Below the pieces are notes generated by a model. It had not been told where the DNA came from, did not search any database, and saw only the letters and a program-made list of their open reading frames with translations. Shown here one piece after another: positions 17,727-26,806 of a stretch of DNA of 64,000 nucleotides. The DNA lies in assembly GCF_001429165.1 (NCBI RefSeq), contig NZ_LMIR01000001.1, forward strand, positions 642,875 to 706,874. The letters are read 5' to 3'. The DNA is from Agromyces sp. Root81 (GTDB lineage: Bacteria; Actinomycetota; Actinomycetes; Actinomycetales; Microbacteriaceae). Each line of letters starts with the position of its first letter. Position 1 is the first letter of the stretch. The position numbers and the translations under genes are program-made.

Positions 17727-17732
17727 TATACT
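17727..17732 (+). promoter_or_regulatory. Probable -10 element of the tkt operon
   Basis: TATACT matches the -10 consensus at five of six positions and lies in an unusually AT-rich patch for this genome. A CCGTCA hexamer 18 bases upstream is a poor -35. Transcription from here gives a leader of about 150 bases. Confidence 0.45.
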
Positions 17733-17886
17733 TGGCATTGCGCGCCCGACGGGCGGATTCGAACTGCCGTCCGGTGCGACGACCAGCGGGTCATCCGGCG
17801 GGCAATTCGCGTTGAAGCGATTCCAGCGGTGATCGGGGACCATCGGTTCGCCGGCACCGTCCAATGACCGGAAGGAACAGCACCTC

Positions 17887-19980
17887 GTGGCAACTCTGCA
17901 GTGGGAACCCATCGATGACCAGGCGGTCGACACGGCACGCGTACTCGCGGCCGACGCCGTCGAGAAGGTCGGCAACGGGCATCCCGGCACCGCGATGAGC
18001 CTCGCGCCCGCCGCGTATCTCCTGTTCCAGAAGGTCATGCGCCGCGATCCCGCCGACCACGCGTGGCTCGGCCGCGACCGCTTCATCCTCTCCGCGGGCC
18101 ACTCCTCGCTGACCCAGTACGTGCAGCTCTACCTGGCCGGCGATGGCCTCGAGCTCTCCGACCTCCAGTCGCTGCGCACCTGGGGCTCGAAGACCCCCGG
18201 CCACCCCGAGTACGGCCACACCGCCGGCGTCGAGATCACGACCGGACCGCTCGGCCAGGGCCTCGCCTCCGCGGTCGGCTTCGCGTACGCGGCGCGTTTC
18301 GAGCGGGGCCTGTTCGACCCGGATGCCGCGGCGGGCACGAGCCCGTTCGACCACTTCGTCTACGTCGTCGCGGGTGACGGCGACCTGCAGGAGGGCATCA
18401 CGAGCGAGGCGTCCTCGCTCGCCGGCCACCAGCAGCTCGGCAACCTCGTCGTGATCTACGACTCCAACCAGATCTCCATCGAAGACGACACGAACATCGC
18501 CTTCACCGAAGACGTCGCGAAACGCTACGAGTCCTACGGCTGGCACGTGCAGACCGTCGACTGGAAGAAGACGGGCGAGTACGTCGAAGACGTCGCCGAA
18601 CTGCACCGCGCGATCGAGGCGGCCAAGGGCGAGTCCGGCAAGCCGTCGATCATCATCCTGAAGACGATCATCGGCTGGCCGTCGCCCGGCAAGCAGAACT
18701 CGGGCAAGATCCACGGCTCGGCGCTCGGCGCGGCGGAGCTCGCCGCGACGAAGGAGGTGCTCGGCTTCGACCCCGAGCAGAGCTTCGTCATCGCCGAAGA
18801 GGTCATCGCCCACACGCGCGGCGCCGTCGAGCGCGGCGCGGCCGAGCACGCTGAATGGCAGCTCGCCTTCGACGCGTGGGCCGCCGCGAACCCCGAGCGC
18901 AAGGCGCTCCTCGACCGGCTCGAGGCCGGGCAGCTGCCCGCCGACGTCGAATCCGTGCTCCCGGTCTTCGAGGGCGGCACCGAGGTGTCGACCCGTGCCG
19001 CGTCCGGCAAGGTCATCAACGCCCTCGCGGGCGTGCTGCCCGAGCTGTGGGGCGGCTCGGCCGACCTCGCCGAGTCGAACCTGACCACGATCAACGGGGC
19101 TGCCTCGTTCATCCCGGCCGAGTGGTCGACGCACGAGTTCTCGGGCAACCCCTACGGCCGGGTGCTGCACTTCGGCATCCGCGAGCACGCCATGGGCGCG
19201 ATCGTCAACGGCATCGTGCTGCACGGAAAGACCCGCGCATTCGGCGGCACGTTCCTGATCTTCAGCGACTACATGCGGCCCGCCGTGCGCCTCGCTGCGC
19301 TCATGAAGGTGCCCTCGATCTTCGTCTGGACGCACGACTCCGTCGCCCTCGGCGAAGACGGCCCGACGCACCAGCCGGTCGAGCAGCTCGCCACGCTCCG
19401 CGCGATCCCGGGCCTCACGGTCGTGCGCCCCGCCGACGCGAACGAGGTCGCGCACGCCTGGCTTCAGATCCTGAAGCGCACGGATGCCCCGGCGGGCATC
19501 GCCCTCACCAGGCAGAACATCCCCGTGTTCGAGCGCGGCGACGCCGAGGCATCCGGTGACACCCTCGCTGCCGCGTCGAACGTGGCGAAGGGCGCGTACG
19601 TGCTCGCCGAGGCCGCATCGGGCTCGCCCGACGTGATCCTGATCGCGACCGGCTCCGAGGTCCAGCTCGCCCTCGCCGCACGCGAGACGCTCGCCGCCGA
19701 GGGCATCGGCGCACGCGTCGTCTCTGCGCCGTCGCTCGAGTGGTTCGAGGAGCAGCCGGCCGAGTACCGCGAGCAGGTCCTGCCCGCGGGCGTGACCGCC
19801 CGTGTCTCGGTCGAGGCCGGACTCGCACTGTCGTGGCACCGCTACCTCGGCTCGCACGGCCGTGCGGTGTCGATCGAGCACTTCGGCGCCTCCGCCGACT
19901 ACAAGACCCTGTTCCGCGAGTTCGGCATCACGGCTGAAGCCGTCGTCGCCGCCGCGAAGGAATCGCTCGCGTCGGCCTGA
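17887..19980 (+). CDS. tkt: Transketolase
   Basis: 697-aa thiamine-diphosphate enzyme of the non-oxidative pentose phosphate pathway, moving two-carbon ketol units between sugar phosphates in the cytoplasm. The cofactor motif begins at GDGDLQEG and continues to the asparagine in [10 protein letters not shown]; the pyrimidine domain has [18 protein letters not shown] and the substrate-binding GIREHAMG. Length is normal for the family. GTG 17887 starts the protein at [15 protein letters not shown] precedes it at about ten bases. It is the first gene of tkt-tal-pgi-zwf-opcA-pgl, so carbohydrate interconversion and NADPH production are made from one transcript. Confidence 0.97.
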   Translation: MATLQWEPIDDQAVDTARVLAADAVEKVGNGHPGTAMSLAPAAYLLFQKVMRRDPADHAWLGRDRFILSAGHSSLTQYVQLYLAGDGLELSDLQSLRTWGSKTPGHPEYGHTAGVEITTGPLGQGLASAVGFAYAARFERGLFDPDAAAGTSPFDHFVYVVAGDGDLQEGITSEASSLAGHQQLGNLVVIYDSNQISIEDDTNIAFTEDVAKRYESYGWHVQTVDWKKTGEYVEDVAELHRAIEAAKGESGKPSIIILKTIIGWPSPGKQNSGKIHGSALGAAELAATKEVLGFDPEQSFVIAEEVIAHTRGAVERGAAEHAEWQLAFDAWAAANPERKALLDRLEAGQLPADVESVLPVFEGGTEVSTRAASGKVINALAGVLPELWGGSADLAESNLTTINGAASFIPAEWSTHEFSGNPYGRVLHFGIREHAMGAIVNGIVLHGKTRAFGGTFLIFSDYMRPAVRLAALMKVPSIFVWTHDSVALGEDGPTHQPVEQLATLRAIPGLTVVRPADANEVAHAWLQILKRTDAPAGIALTRQNIPVFERGDAEASGDTLAAASNVAKGAYVLAEAASGSPDVILIATGSEVQLALAARETLAAEGIGARVVSAPSLEWFEEQPAEYREQVLPAGVTARVSVEAGLALSWHRYLGSHGRAVSIEHFGASADYKTLFREFGITAEAVVAAAKESLASA

Positions 19981-20006
19981 CGCGCGCCAGAAGAGGAGAC
20001 ACTCCC

Positions 20007-21116
20007 ATGACCAGCTCCCCCACTGCAGCACTCTCGGAGGCGGGCGTCAGCATCTGGCTCGACGACCTCTCGCGTGAGCGCATCGCCTCGGGCGACCTCG
20101 CCCGACTCATCGCCGAGCGCAACGTCGTCGGCGTCACCACCAACCCGACGATCTTCGCCGGCGCCCTTTCGAAGGGCGACGGGTACGCCGAGCAGCTGCA
20201 CACCCTCGCCGCGGCCGGCACCGACGTCGACACGGCGGTCTTCGAGATCACGACCGACGACGTGCGCGACGCCGCCGACGTCTTCCGCCCCGTCTACGAC
20301 CGCTCGAACGGCTTCGACGGCCGCGTGTCGATCGAGGTCTCCCCGGGCCTGGCCCGCGACACCACCGGCACGATCGCCGAGGCCAAGTCGCTGTGGGCCA
20401 AGGTCGACCGCCCGAACGTCATGATCAAGATCCCGGCGACCGTCGAGGGCCTGGCCGCGATCACCGAGGCGATCGGCTCGGGCATCAGCGTCAACGTGAC
20501 CCTCATCTTCAGCCTCGACCGCTACCGCCAGGTCATCGCGGCCTACCTCGCCGGCCTCGAGCAGGCCAAGGCCGCCGGCATCGACCTGACCACCATCCAC
20601 TCGGTCGCCTCGTTCTTCGTCTCGCGCGTCGACACCGAGATCGACAAGCGTCTCGTCGCGATCGGCTCCGAAGCGGCACTCGCGCTGAAGAGCAAGGCCG
20701 GCGTCGCCAACGCGCGCCTGGCCTACGAGCTCTTCGAACAGGAGTTCGGCGGCGAACGTGCCGCGACGCTCCTCGCCGCGGGCGCGAACCGCCAGCGCCC
20801 GCTGTGGGCGTCGACGGGTGTGAAGGACCCGGCATTGCCCGACACGCTTTACGTGACCGAGCTCGTCGCTCAGGGCGTCGTGAACACGATGCCCGAGAAG
20901 ACCCTCGAGGCCACGTTCGACCACGGCGTCGTCGTCGGCGACACCGTCACCGGCGCGTACGCCTCGGCGGGCAAGGTGCTCGATGCCCTCGCCGCCGCCG
21001 GCGTCGACTACGACGACGTGACGCTGCTGCTCGAGAACGAGGGCGTCGACAAGTTCATCGTCTCGTGGAACGAACTGCTCGACACCGTTCGCGGCGCACT
21101 GGAGGCCGCACGATGA
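20007..21116 (+). CDS. tal: Transaldolase
   Basis: 369-aa enzyme that transfers dihydroxyacetone units between sedoheptulose 7-phosphate and glyceraldehyde 3-phosphate. The Schiff-base lysine is K141 in [12 protein letters not shown], with the N-terminal signature [13 protein letters not shown] and the later [12 protein letters not shown]. The length is that of the long TalB-type actinobacterial form. It starts 26 bases after tkt with AGAAGAGGAG as ribosome binding site, and its stop overlaps the pgi start (ATGA), giving translational coupling. Confidence 0.97.
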   Translation: MTSSPTAALSEAGVSIWLDDLSRERIASGDLARLIAERNVVGVTTNPTIFAGALSKGDGYAEQLHTLAAAGTDVDTAVFEITTDDVRDAADVFRPVYDRSNGFDGRVSIEVSPGLARDTTGTIAEAKSLWAKVDRPNVMIKIPATVEGLAAITEAIGSGISVNVTLIFSLDRYRQVIAAYLAGLEQAKAAGIDLTTIHSVASFFVSRVDTEIDKRLVAIGSEAALALKSKAGVANARLAYELFEQEFGGERAATLLAAGANRQRPLWASTGVKDPALPDTLYVTELVAQGVVNTMPEKTLEATFDHGVVVGDTVTGAYASAGKVLDALAAAGVDYDDVTLLLENEGVDKFIVSWNELLDTVRGALEAAR

Positions 21117-22717
21117 GCTTCCGCATCTCGGTGAGCGGCGCAGCGGCCGACGCCGTGCGCAGCACCGTGCCCACGCTCGTCGCCGACCTCGTGGCGAGCG
21201 GCATCACGGCGCAGGACGCTGCGCTCTGGGGCCCCGAAGCCGAAGCGGAATCCGCGAAGCGACTCGGCTGGACCGAGGCGGTGGCGATCTCCCGCCCGCT
21301 CGTCGCCGAGATCGAGGCGCTCCGCGAGGAGCTCGAGGCGGCCGGCGTCGACCACATCGTGCTCGCCGGCATGGGCGGTTCGTCGCTCGCACCCGAGGTG
21401 ATCACGCGCACCACGAACGTCGACCTCACCGTGCTCGACTCCACCGAGCCCGGGCAGGTCCGCACGGCCCTCGCCGACCGGCTCGCGACGTCCGCCCTCG
21501 TCGTCTCGTCGAAGTCTGGGTCGACGGTCGAGACCGACAGCCAGCGCCGGGTCTACGAGCAGGCGTTCCGCGACGCCGGCATCGACCCCGCGACGCGCAT
21601 CATCGTCGTGACCGATCCGGGTTCGCCCCTCGACGAATCGGCCCGCGCCGCGGGGTACCGCGTGTTCAACGCGGACCCGAACGTGGGCGGCCGGTACTCG
21701 GCGCTCACCGCGTTCGGTCTCGTGCCCTCCGGGCTCGCCGGCGTCGACATCTCCGAGGTCCTCGACGAGGCCGAGACGATCGAGCTCTCGCTCGCCATCG
21801 ACAGCCCAGAGAACCCGGGCCTCGTGCTCGGCGCCGCGATCGCCGCCACCGTCCCGCTCCGCGACAAGCTCGCGATCATCGCCGACGGCACCCACATCGT
21901 CGGGCTCCCCGACTGGGCGGAGCAGCTGATCGCCGAGTCCACCGGCAAGAACGGCACCGGCCTCCTGCCCGTCGTGCTCGAGGTCGACGCGCCCGAGCTC
22001 GGCGAGCACCTCTCCGACCTGCAGATCGTCCGCATCGTCGACGACGCCGGCGACGAGATCTTCGGCCGCGACGACTCCGGCGAGATCCGCGTCTCGGGCA
22101 CCCTCGGCGCCCAGCTGCTCGTGTGGGAGTACGCGACCGCGGTCGCCGGCCGCATCCTCGGCATCAACCCGTTCGACCAGCCCGACGTGGAGTCGGCGAA
22201 GATCGCCGCACGGGGCCTCCTCGACGCCCGCCCCGAGCCCACGCCCGCTGCGTTCGTCGAGCAGGGCATCGAGGTGCGCGGCACCCCAGAGGTCATCGGC
22301 GCCTCGAGCGACCTCGCCTCGGCCATCGACGTGCTGCTCGAAGAGCTGCCTGCCGACGGCTACCTCTCGGTCCAGGCCTACGTCGACCGCGTCGCCCACC
22401 CCGAGCTCGAGCGGCTCCGCGGCCTGCTCGCCGCCCGTGCCGGTCGCCCGGTCACGTTCGGCTGGGGTCCGCGGTTCCTCCACTCGACGGGGCAGTTCCA
22501 CAAGGGCGGCCCTGCGGTCGGTGCGTTCCTGCAGATCACGCAGACGCCCGCCGTCGACGTCGCCATCCCCGATCGGCCGTTCACCTTCGGTCAGCTGATC
22601 GCCGCGCAGGCCTCCGGCGACGCGAGTGTGCTCGCCGAACACGGTCGTCCGGTGCTGACGCTCACGCTCACCGATCCCTCTGCCAACACGGCGACGCTGT
22701 TCGACGTCGTCGCCTGA
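21113..22717 (+). CDS. pgi: Glucose-6-phosphate isomerase
   Basis: 534-aa isomerase linking fructose 6-phosphate from tkt/tal to glucose 6-phosphate for zwf. The sugar-phosphate site is seen in [15 protein letters not shown] and [14 protein letters not shown] (SIS domains), and the C-terminal active-site region in [20 protein letters not shown]. The start overlaps the tal stop by four bases, and zwf begins 15 bases after the stop. A pgi gene inside the tkt-tal-zwf operon makes a short local cycle from transaldolase products back to the oxidative branch; in M. tuberculosis, from memory, pgi is elsewhere. Confidence 0.95.
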   Translation: MSFRISVSGAAADAVRSTVPTLVADLVASGITAQDAALWGPEAEAESAKRLGWTEAVAISRPLVAEIEALREELEAAGVDHIVLAGMGGSSLAPEVITRTTNVDLTVLDSTEPGQVRTALADRLATSALVVSSKSGSTVETDSQRRVYEQAFRDAGIDPATRIIVVTDPGSPLDESARAAGYRVFNADPNVGGRYSALTAFGLVPSGLAGVDISEVLDEAETIELSLAIDSPENPGLVLGAAIAATVPLRDKLAIIADGTHIVGLPDWAEQLIAESTGKNGTGLLPVVLEVDAPELGEHLSDLQIVRIVDDAGDEIFGRDDSGEIRVSGTLGAQLLVWEYATAVAGRILGINPFDQPDVESAKIAARGLLDARPEPTPAAFVEQGIEVRGTPEVIGASSDLASAIDVLLEELPADGYLSVQAYVDRVAHPELERLRGLLAARAGRPVTFGWGPRFLHSTGQFHKGGPAVGAFLQITQTPAVDVAIPDRPFTFGQLIAAQASGDASVLAEHGRPVLTLTLTDPSANTATLFDVVA

Positions 22718-22732
22718 TATCCCGGAGGAACG

Positions 22733-24274
22733 ATGCAACCGGCCGCGATCACCGCGAAGCACAATCCGCTCCGGTCCCCCAAGGACTACCGGCTGAACCG
22801 CATCGCGGGTCCGTCGAGCCTCATCATCTTCGGCGTCACGGGCGACCTGTCGCGCAAGAAGCTGATGCCGGCGGTCTACGACCTTGCGAACCGGGGGCTC
22901 CTGCCCCCCGGTTTCGCGCTCGTCGGGTTCGCGCGCCGCGAATGGGCGGATCAGGACTTCGAGCAGGTCGTGCACGACTCGGTCAAGGAGTACTCCCGCA
23001 CCGAGTTCCGTGAGGACGTCTGGAAGCAGCTGGCCCGCGGCATCCGCTTCGTGCCCGGCGATTTCGACGACGACGCGGCGTTCGACCGGCTGCGCGCCGT
23101 CGTCGACGACCTCGATCGCGAGCGCGGAACGATGGGCAACCATGCGTTCTACCTGTCGATCCCGCCGAAGTCGTTCCCGCTCGTGACGGAGCAGCTGAAG
23201 CGCTCCGGGCTGACCGAGCAGCGCGGCGACCAGTGGCGCCGCGTCGTCATCGAGAAGCCGTTCGGCAGCGACCTGAAGACCGCCCGCGAGCTGAACGACG
23301 TCGTCGCCTCGGTGTTCCCGCCCGACTCGGTCTTCCGCATCGACCACTACCTCGGCAAGGAGACCGTCCAGAACATCCTGGCGCTCCGCTTCGCGAACCA
23401 GCTCTACGAGCCCATCTGGAATGCGAACCACGTCGACCACGTGCAGATCACGATGGCCGAGGACATCGGCGTCGGCGGCCGAGCCGGGTACTACGACGGC
23501 ATCGGCGCTGCGCGCGACGTGATCCAGAACCACCTGCTGCAGCTCCTCGCCCTCACGGCGATGGAGGAGCCGATCTCGTTCGAGGCCGGCGACCTGCGCG
23601 CCGAGAAGGAGAAGATCCTCGCGGCGGTGCGCCTGCCCGCCGACCTGGCGACGGGCACTGCCCGCGGCCAGTACGCCGGCGGCTGGCAGGGCGGCGAGAA
23701 GGTCATCGGATTCCTCGACGAAGACGGCATGAACCCCGAGTCGACGACCGAGACCTACGCAGCGATGAAGCTCACGATCGGCACCCGGCGCTGGGCCGGT
23801 GTGCCGTTCTACCTGCGCGCGGGCAAGCGCCTCGGCCGACGGGTCACCGAGATCGCGGTCGTGTTCAAGCGCGCCCCGCAGCAGGTGTTCGCCGACAGCC
23901 AGACCTCGCAGCTCGGCCAGAACGCGCTCGTCATCCGCGTGCAGCCCGACGAGGGCGTCACGATCCGATTCGGCTCGAAAGTGCCGGGTGCCGGCATGCA
24001 GGTGCGCGACGTCACGATGGACTTCGGCTACGGCCACGCGTTCACCGAAGCGAGCCCCGAGGCCTACGAGCGCCTGATCCTCGACGTGCTGCTCGGCGAT
24101 CCGCCGCTGTTCCCACGGCAGGAGGAGGTCGAGCTCTCGTGGAAGATCCTCGACCCGATCGAGGAGTTCTGGGCGACGCAGGGGCAGCCCGAGCAGTACC
24201 GCCCCGGCACCTGGGGCCCCGCCTCGGCCGATGAACTCCTCGAACGCGACGGACGAAGCTGGAGACGCCCATGA
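22733..24274 (+). CDS. zwf: Glucose-6-phosphate 1-dehydrogenase
   Basis: 513-aa NADP-linked dehydrogenase, first enzyme of the oxidative pentose phosphate pathway. The coenzyme fold is at IIFGVTGDLSRKKLMPAVYDL (glycine motif near residues 33-42); the active-site stretch RIDHYLGKE is at about 202-210 with catalytic-dyad H205 in the DHYLGK signature. Lys in IEKPFGSDL and the C-terminal AGKRLGRR region are in place. It has an AGGA ribosome binding site in CCGGAGGAACG before ATG 22733 and ends in a four-base overlap with opcA, its assembly factor. Confidence 0.97.
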   Translation: MQPAAITAKHNPLRSPKDYRLNRIAGPSSLIIFGVTGDLSRKKLMPAVYDLANRGLLPPGFALVGFARREWADQDFEQVVHDSVKEYSRTEFREDVWKQLARGIRFVPGDFDDDAAFDRLRAVVDDLDRERGTMGNHAFYLSIPPKSFPLVTEQLKRSGLTEQRGDQWRRVVIEKPFGSDLKTARELNDVVASVFPPDSVFRIDHYLGKETVQNILALRFANQLYEPIWNANHVDHVQITMAEDIGVGGRAGYYDGIGAARDVIQNHLLQLLALTAMEEPISFEAGDLRAEKEKILAAVRLPADLATGTARGQYAGGWQGGEKVIGFLDEDGMNPESTTETYAAMKLTIGTRRWAGVPFYLRAGKRLGRRVTEIAVVFKRAPQQVFADSQTSQLGQNALVIRVQPDEGVTIRFGSKVPGAGMQVRDVTMDFGYGHAFTEASPEAYERLILDVLLGDPPLFPRQEEVELSWKILDPIEEFWATQGQPEQYRPGTWGPASADELLERDGRSWRRP

Positions 24275-25230
24275 TCGTCGATCTGCCCGACACGACGACC
24301 AGTCAGGTCTCGAAGACGCTCGTGAAGATCCGCGAGGAGGGCGGCGTCGTCGCCCTCGGCCGCGTGCTCACCCTCGTCATCGCGACCTCGCCGGGCGCTG
24401 AGGAAGAAGCGATCGAGGCGGCGAACGACGCCTCGCGCGAACACCCGATGCGCGTCATCGTCGTCTCGACCGAGCCCGGCACCGAGACCTCGGCCGTGCC
24501 GCCGCGGCTCGATGCCGAGATCCGCGTCGGCGGCGACGCCGGTGCCAGCGAGGTGATCGTGCTCCGTGCCTGCGGGGACGCGGCACTCGATGAGGAGAGC
24601 CTCATCATGGCCCTCCTCCTCCCCGACGCCCCGGTCGTCACCTGGTGGCCGGGTGCGGCACCCGCGGTGCCGGGGCGCTCCCCGCTCGGCCGGATCGCGC
24701 ATCGCAGGATCACGGATGCCTCGGCGCAGCCCGATCCGCAGGCGGCGCTGCGCGCACTCGCCGGCAACTACACGCCGGGCGACGCCGACTTCGCGTGGAC
24801 CAGGCTCACCCTGTGGCGGGCCCAGCTCGCCGCCGTGCTCGACCAGCCGCCGTACGAGCCCGTCACCCGCGTGCATGTCAGCGGCGCGGTCGACTCGCCG
24901 TCGACGACGCTCCTCGCCGCATGGCTGCGACTGCAGCTCAACGCGCCGACCGAGTACGAACTCGCCGGTCCCGAGTCCGGCTACCACGGCATCCACGGGG
25001 TTCGTCTCGAACGCGACGGCGGCGCCATCGAACTGATCCGCGACGTCCCCGGCATCGCGACACTCCGCCAGCCGGGCCAGCCGCGGCACGACCTCGCGCT
25101 GCCGCGCCGCAATCTCCGCGACTGCCTCGCCGACGAGCTCCGTCGCCTCGACCCCGACGAGCTGTACGGCGAGGTCATCACGAGCGGGCTCGCGCTCCTC
25201 GAGGGCAGCGAAGAAGGAGAACTCGCGTGA
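24271..25230 (+). CDS. opcA: Glucose-6-phosphate dehydrogenase assembly protein OpcA
   Basis: 319-aa OpcA, found in cyanobacteria and actinobacteria, where it supports assembly and activation of Zwf. The family is recognisable from MIVDLPDTTTSQVSKTLV, the central PDAPVVTWWPGAAP and TDASAQPDP, and the C-terminal DVPGIATLRQPGQPRHDL followed by CLADELRRLDPDELYGEVI. No membrane segment or known catalytic motif. The ATG overlaps the zwf stop and its stop overlaps the pgl start, so Zwf, OpcA and Pgl would be made in step. Confidence 0.95.
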   Translation: MIVDLPDTTTSQVSKTLVKIREEGGVVALGRVLTLVIATSPGAEEEAIEAANDASREHPMRVIVVSTEPGTETSAVPPRLDAEIRVGGDAGASEVIVLRACGDAALDEESLIMALLLPDAPVVTWWPGAAPAVPGRSPLGRIAHRRITDASAQPDPQAALRALAGNYTPGDADFAWTRLTLWRAQLAAVLDQPPYEPVTRVHVSGAVDSPSTTLLAAWLRLQLNAPTEYELAGPESGYHGIHGVRLERDGGAIELIRDVPGIATLRQPGQPRHDLALPRRNLRDCLADELRRLDPDELYGEVITSGLALLEGSEEGELA

Positions 25231-25997
25231 CCAACGAACGGCGGGTGCTCGTGCACCCCGACAAGGCATCACTCGCAGGTTCGGTGGCGGCCCGCTTCAT
25301 CACGAAGCTCCTCGACATCCTCGACACGCAGGCGGTCGCCCACGTCGTGCTCACCGGCGGCTCGATGGGCGGAGCTGTGCTGCAGTCGGTCGGCGCCTCA
25401 CCCGCTCACACGTCGATCGACTGGTCTCGCGTGCACTTCTGGTGGGGCGACGAGCGGTGGCTGCCGGCCGGCGATGCCGAGCGCAACGACGAGCAGGCCC
25501 GTGTCGCGTTCCTCGGCGGGCTCGACCTGCCGGCGGAGAACCTGCACCCGTTCCCCGCCTCCGACTCCGGGCTCGACCTCGACACCGCGGCGGAGGTCTA
25601 CGCGGCGGAGCTCTCGTCGCACGGCGTCGACGGCACGCCGCATCCGATCTTCGACATCACCTTCCTCGGCGTCGGTCCCGATGGGCACATCGCCTCACTG
25701 TTCCCGCACCGTTCGGGCATCCAGGTGACCGATCGAACGGTGATCCCCGTGCGCAACTCGCCGAAGCCGCCGCCCGAGCGGCTGAGCCTCACCCGGCCGG
25801 TCATCAATGCCTCGCAGCGCGTGTGGATGGTGCTCGCGGGCGCCGACAAGGCGTCGGCGCTCGGTCTCGCACTCGCGGGCGCGAGTCGCGACGAGGTGCC
25901 GGTCGCCGGCATCAAGGGGCGGCGTCGCACGGTGTTCTTCGTCGACGCCGACGCGGCATCCGAAGTTCCCGACTCGCTCATCGCGCGCGACTACTGA
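25227..25997 (+). CDS. pgl: 6-phosphogluconolactonase
   Basis: 256-aa hydrolase that opens 6-phosphogluconolactone, second step of the oxidative branch. Family motifs are VVLTGGSMGGAVLQ, the WGDERWLPAGDAERND segment and DITFLGVGPDGHIASLFPH, which carry the phosphate-binding and catalytic histidine positions of the DevB/SOL group. GTG 25227 overlaps the opcA stop (GTGA). Last gene of the tkt operon, followed by a perfect 14-bp hairpin. No 6-phosphogluconate dehydrogenase gene lies in the window. Confidence 0.95.
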   Translation: MTNERRVLVHPDKASLAGSVAARFITKLLDILDTQAVAHVVLTGGSMGGAVLQSVGASPAHTSIDWSRVHFWWGDERWLPAGDAERNDEQARVAFLGGLDLPAENLHPFPASDSGLDLDTAAEVYAAELSSHGVDGTPHPIFDITFLGVGPDGHIASLFPHRSGIQVTDRTVIPVRNSPKPPPERLSLTRPVINASQRVWMVLAGADKASALGLALAGASRDEVPVAGIKGRRRTVFFVDADAASEVPDSLIARDY

Positions 25998-26023
25998 CCG
26001 GGCGACGCGACGTTCGCGTACGA

Positions 26024-26055
26024 AGAAGGGGGCGGCCAGCAGGCCGCCCCCTTCT
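26024..26055. terminator. Bidirectional terminator after pgl and rbpA
   Basis: Fourteen-base arms AGAAGGGGGCGGCC and GGCCGCCCCCTTCT enclose the 4-base loop AGCA. It lies 27 bases after pgl and 18 bases before the end of the converging rbpA gene, so it can end both transcripts. Confidence 0.9.
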
Positions 26056-26072
26056 CACGTTCGTGCGTCGGA

Positions 26073-26438
26073 TCAGTCCTTCGGGGCTTGACCGCGACGC
26101 GTGCGCAGCTGCGTGAGCGCGTCGTCGAGCAGCGCCGCCGCCTCTTCGTCGGTACGACGCTCCTTCACGTACGCGAGGTGCGTCTTGTACGGCTCGAGCT
26201 TCGACACCGACGGCGGGTTCTCGCGGTCGCGGCCGGCCGGCAGGCCGGTCGACGGGCTGTCGATGGTCTCGGGGATCTCCTCTTCGGGGAGCGTCGCCGA
26301 GAAGTAGCGCACGGTCTCGTTGCCGTGGGCGTCCCAGTAGCTGATGGCGACGCGGTCCGCGTGGAAGCCGCGGTCCTGCTCGCCCATGGGGCCCGCGCCG
26401 ACGCGCGAGCCGCGGATGGCGCTGTTTCCTGATGCCAT
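26073..26438 (-). CDS. rbpA: RNA polymerase-binding protein RbpA
   Basis: 121-aa actinobacterial general transcription factor that binds RNA polymerase and the primary sigma factor. The N-terminal MASGNSAIRGSRVGAGPMGE is characteristic, the central beta-barrel follows (AISYWDAHGNETVRYFS), and the C-terminal basic linker and sigma-interaction helix are visible (KLEPYKTHLAYVKERR, LLDDALTQLRTRR). It contains no cysteine, so it belongs to the zinc-free form. ATG 26438 lies 12 bases after the secG stop. It may be transcribed with secG. The weak GGGAA upstream is the only ribosome binding site. Confidence 0.95.
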   Translation of the reverse strand: MASGNSAIRGSRVGAGPMGEQDRGFHADRVAISYWDAHGNETVRYFSATLPEEEIPETIDSPSTGLPAGRDRENPPSVSKLEPYKTHLAYVKERRTDEEAAALLDDALTQLRTRRGQAPKD

Positions 26439-26449
26439 GGTGGTTCCCG

Positions 26450-26701
26450 TCAGATTCCGGAGTCGAACTTGGTGATGAGACCCAGCACGACGATGCAGGT
26501 GATCCACACGAGTGCGAGGATGACCGTGATGCGGTTCAAGTTGCGTTCGGCGACACCGGATGCACCGAGGCTGGAGGTGACACCGCCGCCGAACATGTCG
26601 GACAGACCGCCGCCACGTCCCTTGTGCAGCAGGATAAGCAGCGTCAGCAGCAGGCTCGTGAGACCGAGCAGCACCTGCAGGACGACCTGGAGAATCTCCA
26701 C
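26450..26701 (-). CDS. secG: Preprotein translocase subunit SecG
   Basis: 83-aa membrane protein with two helices (about residues 3-23 and 55-76), the small accessory subunit of the SecYEG channel. The loop between them has the SecG hallmark LLHKGRGGGLSDMFGGG. GTG 26701 gives the normal SecG N-terminus (VEILQVVLQVLLGL) and has GGAAAGG about eight bases upstream; a longer frame to 26785 would add an unsupported N-terminus crossing the promoter. TATACT (26754-26749) is a good -10. Position next to the glycolytic operon and rbpA is the usual actinobacterial order. Confidence 0.94.
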   Translation of the reverse strand: MEILQVVLQVLLGLTSLLLTLLILLHKGRGGGLSDMFGGGVTSSLGASGVAERNLNRITVILALVWITCIVVLGLITKFDSGI

Positions 26702-26748
26702 GGGTTGAACCTTTCCGGGCACGACAGATGGGTCGATGCCGACAATCG

Positions 26749-26754
26749 AGTATA
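26749..26754 (-). promoter_or_regulatory. -10 element of secG-rbpA
   Basis: Minus-strand TATACT, 48 bases before the secG GTG, in the gap right after the tpiA terminator. It implies a leader of about 40 bases. The -35 region is not recognisable. Confidence 0.5.
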
Positions 26755-26767
26755 GCCGGAAGCATGA

Positions 26768-26802
26768 CCGTACCCGGGAGCGCATCGCACTCCCGGGTAC
26801 GG
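26768..26802 (-). terminator. Terminator of the gap-pgk-tpiA operon
   Basis: Thirteen-base arms CCGTACCCGGGAG and CTCCCGGGTACGG enclose a 9-base loop, starting five bases after the tpiA stop codon on the minus strand and directly before the secG promoter. Confidence 0.88.
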
Positions 26803-26806
26803 GAGA

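Larger units (their letters stand above)
17560..17886. other. 327-bp divergent ctaB/tkt control region without a gene
   Basis: No reading frame here looks coding. It holds a possible ctaB -10 (TAGAAT, minus, 17615-17610), a possible tkt -10 (TATACT, plus, 17727-17732) and a tkt leader of about 150 bases. In the leader a short hairpin CGCCC-GAC-GGGCG (17743-17755) is followed on the opposite strand by GGCAGTTCGAATCCGCC (17768-17752), which resembles a tRNA T-arm but has an A-C mismatch and no matching tRNA body. Confidence 0.6.

Noticed and set aside
17752..17768. A possible tRNA gene in the tkt leader (GTTCGAATC on the minus strand)
   Set aside because: No acceptor, D-arm or anticodon arm can be paired around it and the T-stem has a mismatch. 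Kept only as a low-interest observation.
21008..24037. A 1009-codon minus-strand frame opposite pgi and zwf
   Set aside because: Shadow of well-supported genes with the low-complexity composition typical of antisense frames in GC-rich DNA.
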